Part shown: piece after piece, positions 21,649-32,281 of the stretch
Numbering within the stretch: position 1 is the first letter of the stretch
Layout of the letters: each line of letters opens with the position of its first letter
Source: Ustulina deusta
Taxonomy: Eukaryota; Ascomycota; Sordariomycetes; Xylariales; Xylariaceae
Direction: 5' to 3'
Assembly (NCBI GenBank): GCA_023159155.1
Contig: JAJNNX010000020.1
Span: 496,001-560,000, forward strand
DNA: 64,000 nucleotides
The notes under the pieces: generated by a model
The model's input: only the letters and a program-made list of their open reading frames with translations
Database searches by the model: none
What the model was told of the DNA's origin: nothing
Made by a program: the position numbers and the translations under genes

Positions 21649-23165
21649 TCAGTCGATGGGGATTCCCTGATATTCGCCGTATCCGAGCGCGAGGTTCATG
21701 TTCTCTGATTATACTTGTTAGCCGAAACAGAAATGCCGTTGTTCGTCGAAAAGACTTACGCAAGCATTGTGTGGCAGCGCCCTTATTGAGGTTGTCAATC
21801 GTGGCACAGCTATTCAAAATTAGCCGAAGCATCCTCAAGGACCAAACCTAAGGATGGGATACTTACACGACGACACGCTTGCCGGTGCTGTCAACAGCGA
21901 ACGCTCCAATCTCAACTCCGTGCTTGTTCTGGATCGACTTCACTAGTGGGGCTTCACCGACGACCTTGACAAGCTTTTCGCCAGCATATCGGTCTTGATA
22001 TATCTGACGGATATCTCGAGAAGTCATCGTCTTGTTCAAAGGGATATTGACGGTCAGATGAATGCCGCGGAACCAGGAGGCGCTAGATTATTGTCAGTCT
22101 CTAGACAAGAAAAAGAAAAAGAAATAGGACAGACCAATGCGGAATAAATGCTGTCGGCACACCAAGGTGATGACTGATTTCTCGCTCGTGCATATGTCCA
22201 GTCAAGCTGTCTGTTGAAAATTAGCTTCCTCCTTGCTTGTAGCCGAGTTCTGAACTCTTACACGGCATAAGGTTGTCATGGAGAAGGTTGACGTCGTTCT
22301 TTGGGGAAGGCTTCGTGCCAGCTCCACTATAACCCGAAACACCGAAGATCTTATAACACTGGAGTCAATAATGTCGACGTATGTTTCGGGAGCTTGCAGG
22401 AGTAGCTTGCGCAGAAAATGCCCGTTGAGGCAGTTTATGGCTCTCAGTAATGCCAAAAGGCGGGATAAAAGACTCCAGCGGACTTACTGTGGGCATGGCT
22501 CCCAAATGTTCCAAAATGGGCGCCAAGGCCAATTGCGACCCTGTCGCGTAGCACCCAGGGTTGCTGATGCGCGTGGATTGGGCAATCTTGCTTCGTTGGA
22601 CTAATTCTGGAAGTCCGTACGTTCCCCAAGCGCCGTCGAATCGGTAGTCGGCGGAAAGGTCAATGATCAAGCTCGAACTCTGGCCAAGAGCTTGCACGAA
22701 AGGCTGACAGACACCATTGGGAAGGGCTAAAACCCAACAGTCGACCTTGCCGTCCTTGTCCAGTTGAGCCACCTCCTCGGGAGACAGGTTCTCATAGATG
22801 ATGTTGCGCTTGGTATATCCCTTGAGCTCCTGGCCGGCGAGTTCTCGGGACGATACATGTCGAATGTCCATGTTGGGGTGCTTGTTGAGCAGATCGATCA
22901 GGGCTTGGCCTGTATAGCCGCGGGCGCCAATGAGGCCAATGCGGGACGGCATATCGTTGGAGGCATGCTTCTGGCCCGAGGGCGGGTTCGGGTTGGTCGT
23001 GATGGCATAGGACAGACGTCCCGTAGAAGAGAGGGAACGGGCTTGGGCGATGGTGGTGCTTCGACCGAGGGAGGCCGTCGGCATCGGCGCGAAGGCGATC
23101 GAGGCCGCTCGTGGGGCGACGAGGCGGGCGCCGATGCGCATGGTCCCAGAAGTAGCACAGAGCAT
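21649..23165 (-). CDS. N-acetyl-gamma-glutamyl-phosphate reductase, stand-alone
   Basis: Six exons, 22488-23165, 22262-22349, 22135-22210, 21867-22082, 21760-21809 and 21649-21704, give 387 residues. The enzyme reduces N-acetylglutamyl phosphate to the semialdehyde with NADPH, in arginine synthesis in mitochondria. The N-terminus (about 1-60) is Arg/Ser/Ala-rich without acidic residues, fitting a mitochondrial presequence. The Rossmann motif GARGYTG lies at 80-86. LSADYRF and the catalytic-cysteine motif SNPGCYAT (C205) follow. Across the exon junctions [31 protein letters not shown] and [14 protein letters not shown] restore the complete C-terminal domain. In ascomycetes this domain is normally the C-terminal half of a bifunctional protein that begins with acetylglutamate kinase (arg-6 / ARG5,6). 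Here the kinase is absent and no sign of it lies upstream. It is probably a paralogue of the domain, and its function is inferred by family. Confidence 0.85.
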
Positions 23166-23388
23166 GGTTCCAATAAAAGCGAGCCCAATTGATCGGTAGG
23201 GTAGTGGGGCAGGTTGGATGGACGTGGCGTACAGCCGGTGTTGTATCGTCACTGGTGTACGAAGTTGTCAACTGCCAAAATTATCCTGGACTGACGTGGA
23301 TCTATTTTTTGGGTGGGGCGCCGGGGCTCGGTGTTTGGTGTCTGGCGAGCCGCCGCCGAAATCGGTCGTGTCGGGTGTTGTCAGTCAG

Positions 23389-23396
23389 TCACGTGA
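23389..23396. promoter_or_regulatory. TCACGTGA palindrome upstream of the reductase gene
   Basis: A perfect 8-bp E-box palindrome of the Cbf1 type lies about 225 bases before the reductase ATG. No TGACTCA amino-acid-control site was seen nearby. A regulatory role is inference. Confidence 0.3.
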
Positions 23397-24066
23397 GCGT
23401 CCGCTCTCCACCCCACCCTTCACTAGCTTCCGGTCGGAAGATAATAAAAGTAGTCTGTTGGTGCCATTGCCGACTTCAAATGGTGTAATTGAAGTTGAAA
23501 TCGACTGTCTCATTCGTATGAGAGTGAAGGATTTGACTGCATTGGGATGAACGGAGTGTTGTTTGTCGCGTGCCAAATATTGTTTTGCTTGAATGACATT
23601 ATGCTTACCGGCTGGCGGATAATATGGACAACTCCCTGCCACTAGCTACATGTATCACTTTCTACTCTTCTTTAGCTGCTCCCACCCTTAGGCTTCGAAA
23701 ATATACTTCCTGGATGGTTCTATAGGGTTTAGGGACCGACTACATAACTTACCTTTCTATAATACTATAATTATAGGCGTAGTTACATATAATAATAATA
23801 ATAAAAGAATAGTTAGAACAAATAAAAAATATAAGGTATACCCTTATACGAAAGGTCTACTAGCGTACGCTATAGCCACCTTAGGTAGTTAGGCATACAT
23901 AGCTAAAAGCTATACAATTGCGTACGATTAACATAGAATTATGTTCTAACACTAACTATTTTTTTCTTTTGTAGTGTTGCTAGGTCAATTGTACATACAA
24001 CCTACGCGCAGCAAAAACAAAATCTTTTTGTATAGCTAGCCCTTTTGTATAGCTGGCTTTTTTGTA

Positions 24067-24100
24067 CGGCTAGCCCGGGTTATAAATGCCCGGCTAGCCG
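24067..24100. repeat. Inverted repeat with GCTAGC arms
   Basis: CGGCTAGCCCGGG and CCCGGCTAGCCG flank a 9-base AT-rich loop (TTATAAATG), with one base unpaired. Further GCTAGCC copies lie just upstream at about 24037-24076. This may be a terminal or subterminal repeat of an eroded element. Confidence 0.6.
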
Positions 24101-25157
24101 CAATTCCTAGCATTCTCTTTAATACCCAAAAGGATAGCTAATGGGACACCGCTCAATTCCGGGGATATTTCTACTTTCTGGAGCGCGGGACCTGAGGGAT
24201 ATGACGATTATCCTACTCTAGATAGGCCTTGATCGGCTTCTAATACCAGCTGGGACTGGGACTGCCTTGTTCTACAACGGTGATGGAAGGCTGTTTGGGG
24301 CAAATAGCCCACGGCACCCACTTACATGTGATCTCTATCAGCTTCGAGTAGAGAATTCACTGCTATGACCAATATATCAACAAACCACTTATAGCTTTCC
24401 CAGAAAGTAAAGCTGATCTGGAGAAATTGGCGGCAGACTTAAAGGTTTAGCAACAGGGGCGTAACAAAGCAGTCCAAGCTGGGATAGATTGCGCTCGGAC
24501 AGAACAAACAAGTTCTTTAGTGTGCTAAACTTAGATAACCCCCCTTTAATGCTGGTAATATTGATTCTGGGGTAATTAGCATCTAAGTTATACGTTCGTT
24601 TTAAGATGCTGCTATTGAAGTCAGAAGTAGTTGTTCTAATTAACTGTAAAAAAAGCGTGAAAAATGTTACTTTGGACTGAACTAGGTTTTTGTGGAGTAC
24701 CTAAAGTGGTGTAGAAAACCAGATTGTGTTTTATGTGTAGGAATAAATGGGGACTACAGGTATGAAGGTTCAGCGACTGTGGGGTTAGGAATGGAACTCA
24801 TAGGCCCATTAAAATAAAGCACCCATGGCCTTCGGGACCCATAGCAAAAAGATAATTCACTATGGCACACGACCAGGTCCAACAGAATCTGGAAAGTTAA
24901 TATTTTGTGTTGGGGTCGTAAATGTAATAGAGAGAAGCTCACGCTTAGAAGAGGAAAACTATTGTTGAAACTATATTTCAGGCTACCAATTTCGTGGATA
25001 TTTTAGAGTTCTAAACACCCAAACAACGAAATGAGTCAGGATCCGCAACAGAGTTTCTTCCTGACGGCTATAAACATCATCTCTCCCCTCGCATTGAATC
25101 GCTCCTCGAATTTGTTCATTTCGCGTCCAAGTATCCTGATTCCTGAACCCTTGAATA

Positions 25158-26678
25158 ATGTCCAGCCCTACTATCGTCAAGTTGACTGTGTCTCCAAAGG
25201 GATCCTCGCCCCGGACTCCTTCGAAGAAGCGCAAAGTCACGCCCTCTGCTGAACAATCTTCCCCTCGGCGCGCTTTGATTGTTACTACGGCTAATAGAGG
25301 GCCCTTAGCATCTAGAGGGGAGATTTTTCTAAAGCCCTTCTCTGCCCCCAGGCAACTCTTCTCTCACGCTCACCCGTCGTCACGAGGAGAAGAAGATGCG
25401 AAGGCAACTTGGCATGAACGACATGTCCTCCTCCCTTTCAACCTTCGAGACAAGAGTATCTGCATCGACAAAGGCGAAGTTCGTGACTTACTTTATCAGA
25501 TCTTCCCCGAGACTACCAACGTCACAGAGGCGCGCCTGCGCTCGCATCTTATCTTTCAGGTGACAAAACTGCCAGAATCACCATGGCCGCTCACGGTTGG
25601 GGGCGTGCCATTCACGATAATCAGTCACGATGATAAAGGCAGAGCTCTCATATTTCCGAGACAGATACTAGGGAACTTCAAAATTTCTATTTGTCAACAA
25701 GAGTACAAGGTTGAGGAATTCTCCGATGAACAGCTTCGCAACCTTGGAGCCGATGTCCACTCTTGGTTCAAGGAGAAGCTGCCAGAAACTCGCATGATTG
25801 AACTCATGGTTACTTCTGAACGCACAATCTACATTGTACTTGATGATCATGCTGATATCTCATCACTGAGGAACACGCTTCCCGGCAAGATTGCGTGTTG
25901 TCCAGTAGGATATCTCACCAACCGTGAGCTTCATCGACCATTATGGGCAGATTTACCAACAAAGCGACAAGTTGAACCGCAGCCAATAAGCGGCGTTATA
26001 GACAACACCGCATATGATATACTGAGGCCCGGGGTATTGATATCCAGTAAGATGCTAAAAGAGCATGAACATCCGGCAGTTTTCTCAACTACGTCCGGAA
26101 TTCTCGTCCAGAATAACTCTGGTAATTGTTTCATGACCGCAGCGTCTCACGGTATCGGCGACGATGGATGCATTTGGCAAGGGGAGCATCCGGGTAGATC
26201 TATTGGCGAAGCAGTGTTGGAGATTTCTTTCACTGACATCAGCTTGGTGAAGCTAAAGAATGACTTCACATTCATTAACGAGACTTTCGAGAATAACAAT
26301 GGCGACACTCCAAGCTTCTCTCGCTTGGCCACTTCAGAAGACAAGTTTGTGTTCGACGATTGTTTTCTAAACAGCCCCTATACGGGCAACATGGAGGCGA
26401 GTATTGTTAGCAAGTCCGTGAAACTGGAGACTTCAACACACCCTACCGAGGACAAATTGCGCTACGTAATCTACAATTGGTGTTACATGGGCCAGACGGA
26501 AGGGAACAAGGACCGAGTTCGCCCTCCCGACGGCACGTGCGGCTCGGCTATCTGGGATGATAACGGTGTCATTACAGGTTTCTATCATTATTACATTCAA
26601 GAGGGACTGTGGAAGGGATTTTCGGCTTCGGTTAGCGCGAGTGAGCTGGTTGAAGCAGGTTATACTCTGAAGGAATAG
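25158..26678 (+). CDS. Chymotrypsin-fold protease-like protein with cysteine nucleophile and NLS
   Basis: This is an intronless 506-residue protein. Residues 21-27 (PSKKRKV) closely resemble the SV40 nuclear localisation signal, inside a Ser/Pro/Lys-rich tail (1-50). Residues about 85-270 form an unrecognised domain beginning WHERHVLLPFNLRDKSICID. The C-terminal domain (about 300-500) has the layout of a chymotrypsin-like (PA clan) protease. There is a histidine in FMTAASHG (H331), an aspartate in FTDISLVKL (D360) and a nucleophile loop PPDGTCGSAIWDD, with C461 at the position of the usual serine and a following G-S-A. The PA clan includes both serine and cysteine enzymes. The Cys form is best known from viral 3C-like proteases and is unusual in a cellular protein. 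No signal peptide is present. Whether it cleaves anything is unknown. The neighbours (an AT-rich spacer and NAD synthetase) do not inform function. Confidence 0.7.
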   Translation: MSSPTIVKLTVSPKGSSPRTPSKKRKVTPSAEQSSPRRALIVTTANRGPLASRGEIFLKPFSAPRQLFSHAHPSSRGEEDAKATWHERHVLLPFNLRDKSICIDKGEVRDLLYQIFPETTNVTEARLRSHLIFQVTKLPESPWPLTVGGVPFTIISHDDKGRALIFPRQILGNFKISICQQEYKVEEFSDEQLRNLGADVHSWFKEKLPETRMIELMVTSERTIYIVLDDHADISSLRNTLPGKIACCPVGYLTNRELHRPLWADLPTKRQVEPQPISGVIDNTAYDILRPGVLISSKMLKEHEHPAVFSTTSGILVQNNSGNCFMTAASHGIGDDGCIWQGEHPGRSIGEAVLEISFTDISLVKLKNDFTFINETFENNNGDTPSFSRLATSEDKFVFDDCFLNSPYTGNMEASIVSKSVKLETSTHPTEDKLRYVIYNWCYMGQTEGNKDRVRPPDGTCGSAIWDDNGVITGFYHYYIQEGLWKGFSASVSASELVEAGYTLKE

Positions 26679-27889
26679 GATGAGCTGTTCTGTGCAGCGT
26701 CTTTTTGAGTCTGCAAAGCGCGGAGATTGAAATCTTGCAGACTGTTATGAAAGAGACAACACCAATCTGGCATTCGCTCGAAGCAGACCTGCCCAACGAG
26801 TTTCGTATGATTCTAAGATCTCTTGAGCAGCTTTTTTATGTTAGCCCTTCCCAAGGTTACCCCGAGAGATCCCATATATGTATCGCTCGTTTCATTCCCT
26901 TTGTTATAACTAGAACTTAGACTTTAGATCATCTGAATACACCTATGGTGATCATACATGGAATGTGCACTGGTCCCTTTCTTCCACTAGATCGCAACTC
27001 CACACCTCCGTGAGAAGAACTCAGTTCGAAGTTATGCGCCCGGTACGGTGCCGCATACCTTTCTGCCTCCGTTACGTGTGTTTCGTCGACATCCGCGGCA
27101 TCGAACCCATATTCACGTGTCGGGGCTGTAGCAGCTGACACCAGTTGGCAGCTAGCTGGCAGGCCATCCCGACAGATGTGAGGTGTTGACAACTTCGGTT
27201 TCCTACCTAGGCACTCACTAACTTCCAGGTGCATGGCTATTTCGGCGGGTGGTTGACAGGTGAGTGTCTCATCAGGCTTCAAAAATGACCTGAAATGCTC
27301 GGCGGTTCCAATGCTGGTTGTTTTGTGCAAATGCTTTCAACTACCTAGTAAACTCGAATTTTTGACCCCACTTGAATGGTTGTTCACAAGCCCCGCGCTA
27401 CCCCGCGCTACCCCGCGCTGCCCCTCGATGCACATAATCTCACGGGGAAAAAGAACCTGAGGGAGGCCTTACTTCTGGGACAATACTCCTCCACCTTATA
27501 ATTAGAGTATATTGCTCAGTAAATACCGTCAACTCCACCAGTGCATCCGTTGTGACAAATAAGCATTTTATGGAGACACTAGATACAGACTAGGTATAGC
27601 ACGGCCTATATCTAAGTACTTTATGTGCTTTATACACAGTTTTAACCTATATTATTAATAATATTACTTGAATAGGTATTAAAGTAGTAGAGTATATATA
27701 TGGCTGTGGGGACTTGTGTTATCCGTACTGAGAAATAGGTGAGCGGTACCGGGGGCCACCGTAGGTTACATGGGCGGCCAATGCAGGTGGCCTCGTACAA
27801 CAACACTAAAAAAAAAGAACCACTACGGCTAAACCTGACCTTATCTCTTCCACCTTCGCTCTGCTTTCACTCGTTCTTGTCACGCAGTC
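26679..27889. other. Intergenic region between protease-like gene and NAD synthetase
   Basis: A plus-strand frame just after the stop (26705-26920) and a minus-strand frame (26929-27330) look somewhat protein-like, but both lack an ATG at their start and any motif. A 3 x 10-bp tandem repeat lies at 27391-27420. The part from 27580 to 27720 is AT-rich. The last 100 bases are the CT-rich leader of the NAD synthetase gene. Confidence 0.4.
27391..27420. repeat. Tandem 10-bp repeat, three copies
   Basis: CCCCGCGCTA is repeated three times (the third copy ends in G). It lies in intergenic DNA and its function is unknown. Confidence 0.9.
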
Positions 27890-30652
27890 ATGGTACATCT
27901 CGTCCGAGTTGCAACATGTGCGCTCAACCAGTGGGCTCTGGACTATGAAAATAATCTCCGGCGGATCAAACAGAGCATCCACGATGCGAAGAAGGCGGGC
28001 GCGACTCTGCGCGTCGGACCCGAGCTCGAGATTACAGGATACGGATGTTTGGACCACTTCCTGGAGAACGAGGTGTATGAAAACTCGTGGGACTCGCTCT
28101 ACTCTATCCTGACTGATGAGTCTCTGCACGGCATTATTATCGATGTTGGCCTTCCCCTCCTTCACCGAAACTGTAGGTATAACGCGCGCGCGATTATTCT
28201 TGACGGCAGGATCATCTGCTTTCGGCCAAAGCTTTACCTTGCCAACGATGGGAACTTCCGCGAGATGCGCTTCTTCACGCCGTGGAAGAGACCGCGATAC
28301 GTCGAGCAGTACTTTCTCCCGCCTCGAATCCAGGAGCATCAAGGCTGTCGCCAGGTCCCTATTGGTGATGTCGTTCTCTCGACGATTGATACCTGTTTAG
28401 CTGCCGAGACTTGTGAAGAGCTCTTTACGCCAAACAGCCCCCACATCGAAATGTACGTCGAAGTGCCAGCCTATCCTTGCAGTTACATGGCTGACCAAGC
28501 TCCAGGGGGCTCAATGGCGTCGAGATCTTCACAAACAGCAGCGGCAGCCACCACTCTCTTCGCAAGTTGGACCAGCGCATTGCGCTCATCTCGGAAGCTA
28601 CTCGCAAGAATGGAGGGGTCTACCTTTACTCCAATCAGATAGGCGTACGTCCCTCGCTTCCAAAGACACTCACTATCCAGGCCACCCGTTCTCCTGCCCA
28701 TTTTTTTTCCGGGGTAAGAGCTGACTCACTCCAGTGCGATGGTGACAGACTATACTACGATGGCTGCGCCATGATCTTTGTCAACGGGGACCTTGTTGGG
28801 CAGTCATCTCAATTCTCGTAAGATGCTATGCAGCGTAACCGTTTGTTGAAAGCTGAAGAAAAGCATGGCTAATTGTTTGCAGGCTAAATGAAGTCGAAGT
28901 CATCGTTGCCACAGTAGACCTTGAGGAAGTCAGAGCTGCCCGATGCTCTCCTTCACGAGGCCAACAAGCGGTACAATCTCTAGAATATCAGCGCATCGAG
29001 GTTGATTTCTGCTTAAGTGGCAGCGATGATGACCTACTATGCTCGCCGACTCCTTCACGCCTGCCACGATATCATCTTCCCGAAGAAGAAATCGCCCTTG
29101 GTCCCGCTTGTTGGTTATGGGACTACCTTCGCAGGTCCAGGGCAGCAGGTTTCCAACTTCCATTGAGCGGTGGCATCGATAGTTGCGCTACTGCAATGAT
29201 TGTATACTCTATGTGCAGATTAGCTGTTAGCGCTGCGAAGCAAGGTAACCAGCAGGTTATTGCCGATATGAAGCGCATCGCTGCATACTCGACCGAGTTG
29301 CCTGAGACGGCCGAGGCGCTTTGCAACCAGATCCTACACACCGTATATTTAGGAATGGAAACCCAGAGCAGTCGGGAAACCCGACAAAGGGCTCATGATC
29401 TGGCTGCACGCATTGGGGCGTACCACAAGGATGTGAACATTGACACCATGTTCCACTCAGCGAAGGACATTCTTACCCAGGCCACCGGGTTCACTCCGAA
29501 GTTTAAAGGTCAGTGTAGTCGTTTGTGTCGTTTGACGACAGCAAGGTTTAACGCTCGAGTTTTTCTGTTAACTACTACGGTCTAATAGTTTATGGGGGAT
29601 CAAACACGCAGAATTTGGCTCTGCAAAACATCCAAGCTAGATCACGAATGGTGCGCCTTTTCCCGCCTGCGGCTACGTAGCCCCCCTTGCGCACCTCGCT
29701 TATAGTACAGAATGACAGGTACTCACCTACTACTTCGCCCAACAACTGTGCGAGGTCAGAAAGCGGCCAGGCGGCGGTTCATTGCTAGTCCTTGGAAGCT
29801 CCAACGTGGACGAATGCCTGCGCGGATGTGAGTAAGACCCTCCAATTTGTTGAATATCGCACTGACGTCCTACCTAGATCTAACGAAGTATGACTGTATG
29901 TCTTCACATGCTTAGACTCTCCTGCTTCCATATAATGGAGTTTGTCGGTGGCAGTCGTGGATCAAGCTAACCGCTTCAGGCTCCTCCGCTGACATTAACC
30001 CTATCGGCTCGATCAGTAAGGTCGATCTCGTAAGATTCATCACCTGGTCCGTCAAGAACTTCAACATGCCCGTTCTCGAGGACTTTATCCACGCTATCCC
30101 TACAGCTGAGCTCGAGCCGATCACGTCAGACTACGTCAGTTATCCGGCACAGGCACTCATGAGAATTAGAAACTCACGCTTATACAGGTTCAATCGGATG
30201 AGGCGGATATGGGCTTCACCTATAAAGAGTTGTCTAGATTTGGTGTCCTCCGAAAGGTCAACAAGCTCGGCCCTTACGGCTGTTTCCTCCGCCTACAGAG
30301 TGAATGGAAAAATGAGGGTACACCGCGTGAGATTGCAGAAAAGGTAAGTTGTCAGTCTTTTTTGACATGGTCAGCCTGTTAACGCTGTGGAATAGGTGAA
30401 GAGGTTCTTCCACTTTTACGCGATCAACAGACACAAGCAGACAGTCGCAACTCCGGCGTACCATAGTAAGACACCTTGCTTAAATAACCGACTCCTCTTG
30501 ACTGACATGACGCAGGCGAGTCCTATAGCCCTGACGACCACCGGTTTGACCTCCGCCCATTCGTTTACCCGCCTGCTTTCGAGAGCTGGTCATTTAAGAA
30601 GATCGACGAACGGGTTGAGGCCCTGGAGAAGAAGGCTAGCAAGAAGACCTGA
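27890..30652 (+). CDS. QNS1: Glutamine-dependent NAD+ synthetase
   Basis: Eleven exons, 27890-28452, 28506-28644, 28735-28817, 28883-29508, 29589-29650, 29719-29827, 29878-29895, 29980-30134, 30188-30343, 30396-30465 and 30516-30652, give 705 residues, close to the roughly 714 of the yeast enzyme. It makes NAD+ from nicotinic acid adenine dinucleotide, ATP and glutamine. The N-terminal nitrilase-like glutaminase domain has its triad at E45 ([10 protein letters not shown]), K114 ([13 protein letters not shown]) and C175 ([11 protein letters not shown]), the numbering known for the yeast enzyme. The synthetase domain has the ATP pyrophosphatase loop SGGIDS at about 357-362, then [42 protein letters not shown] (split over exons) and [17 protein letters not shown]. 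Exon 7 has only 18 bases. All junctions keep frame. The gene converges on IML2. Confidence 0.95.
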
Positions 30653-32281
30653 ATAGACTTCTATTACTCAAGAGATCTCTTGATCCGACTCTAGGGTTGC
30701 ACACTTGGTAAGCCATGCCCGCACTCGTTCAGCTGGAGCGTTTATAGTACTTAGCTATAATGTTATGCTTTTATACTTAGATTTATTTTATAAAGGATAG
30801 AAGTTTTAGTTTTCATTTTAAACCTCACGGCTCACAGAGTAGCCAGGTAAGAAGAGCAAGCGACTAGAGCTTATCCACTGCCAAGTGCCGCACCTCTGCA
30901 CTGGGGGAAAGTGTTACAATATAAATATGTAAGTCCCTTTAAGCCTGCATAAAAGAGCTAGAGGGGAGATTACTCTCCTTAGGTAGTTAACCCCGCCGGT
31001 CAATTGCCGGTATAAGCTTAACGCTTCGTCAGCATAATCTGGGCGTTTTTACCTCCGCGACTAATTTACACTACTTATATATCTTTAATGACAATGCGTA
31101 GGCGTCAACGAGCGCGGCGAAGGAAGCTCGGGGCCTTGTCTACCTTGCTGCCTGCCTTGTTTAACGGTCATAAACCTTGGTCGGTCGGGTCCTTAGGTAT
31201 CCAGGCGATGCCCACAGCCGTTGGTGATCAGCCGCTCTATTAGCCGGACAGAAGTTCTTGGCTTGGACGAAGGTATAAACTGCGCTTAGGCATCGAATTC
31301 GGGCCTTGTGACACACTTATGCCTGCCGCTCATGCCTGCCGCTGATGGTCTGCTTGCTATAGAAGAGCTGGACGCAACTGATGTAGACAGTCGCCTCATA
31401 ACAGGACTCCAGTCTGCCTTTCCCCCCACCTTCCTGATTATTTAGAGACTTCTAAAGCTCTGGTTGCTGCTATAGGTTACTGCTATCTGGTTAAATTTCA
31501 CAGCCAGAGATCCTTGAAAGTGCCTACTTGGCTTGCTTTGCTTTGTGATGCGCGGTATTACGTGTCTGAGCCGGCATGCTGCAATTGTGCGATTGGCTGA
31601 TAAAGGAGGATCGAACCGGATAGAAATGAAAGGAAAGGAAAGGGAGAAGATGGGAAATATAAAGTCTTTTATCAAGACAAGCAAGCTGACCTCAAAAATG
31701 AACAGTAGATAGATAGATACTTCGAGCTTTTGGTAGAGTGACAAAGTGGATCCTAAAGTGGGATTTTTGATTGGAGGAAGCTATGGGTCACGTGTGTGGA
31801 ATGGAGGAATCAGAAATCAGCATCATACTCAACATCGGGAGCTATGGGGGGGAGAGCGGACGGGACCCTGCGTTTTCCAGATCTTACGGTCGTATGTGCT
31901 AGAACTTGGTGCAACTAAGTCTAATAACGCAAAGATGTGCGCCGATATCCCATACTCGTTAGAAGAAGGGGTTGGAGAAGGGAGGCGGCATGAACAGATG
32001 CAGGATACAGAATATCTCAGCCAGTAGATAGTTGATGAGTCTATAGGGCAAGGTGAGTACCCTTTTATATATCCGAGCCTGAGTAACTCACATTGTCCAC
32101 TTCAGTATGCAAAATCAAGAGAATCCTCACACACCTGGATCACCCACATCCCATTTTCAGAACACAGTACCGAGCCCGCTCTTCTATGTATTCTATCAGC
32201 CGTTGGTCCGTCTATACCGTTTAACAACATCCCTCTAATTCCACGCAACAGGTAGCCATGTAGAATTCGCGGCCTTCTCCA
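30653..32281. other. Intergenic region between converging genes
   Basis: This lies between the 3' ends of NAD synthetase and IML2. It is AT-rich near 30740-30830. A 13-base duplication, CATGCCTGCCGCT-like, occurs near 31318-31345. There is no supportable gene. Confidence 0.5.

Larger units (their letters stand above)
23166..25157. other. AT-rich repeat-like spacer
   Basis: After the reductase promoter (to about 23640), the stretch 23700-24960 is AT-rich and without open frames. It contains repeated TATAGCTAGCC / GTACGGCTAGCC motifs and a hairpin at 24067-24100. It looks like a decayed DNA transposon or similar repeat, but no transposase fragment is recognisable. Confidence 0.5.

Noticed and set aside
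26705..26920. Plus-strand frame after the protease-like gene
   Set aside because: It has no ATG at its start, no splice donor joins it to the gene before it, and no motif is visible.
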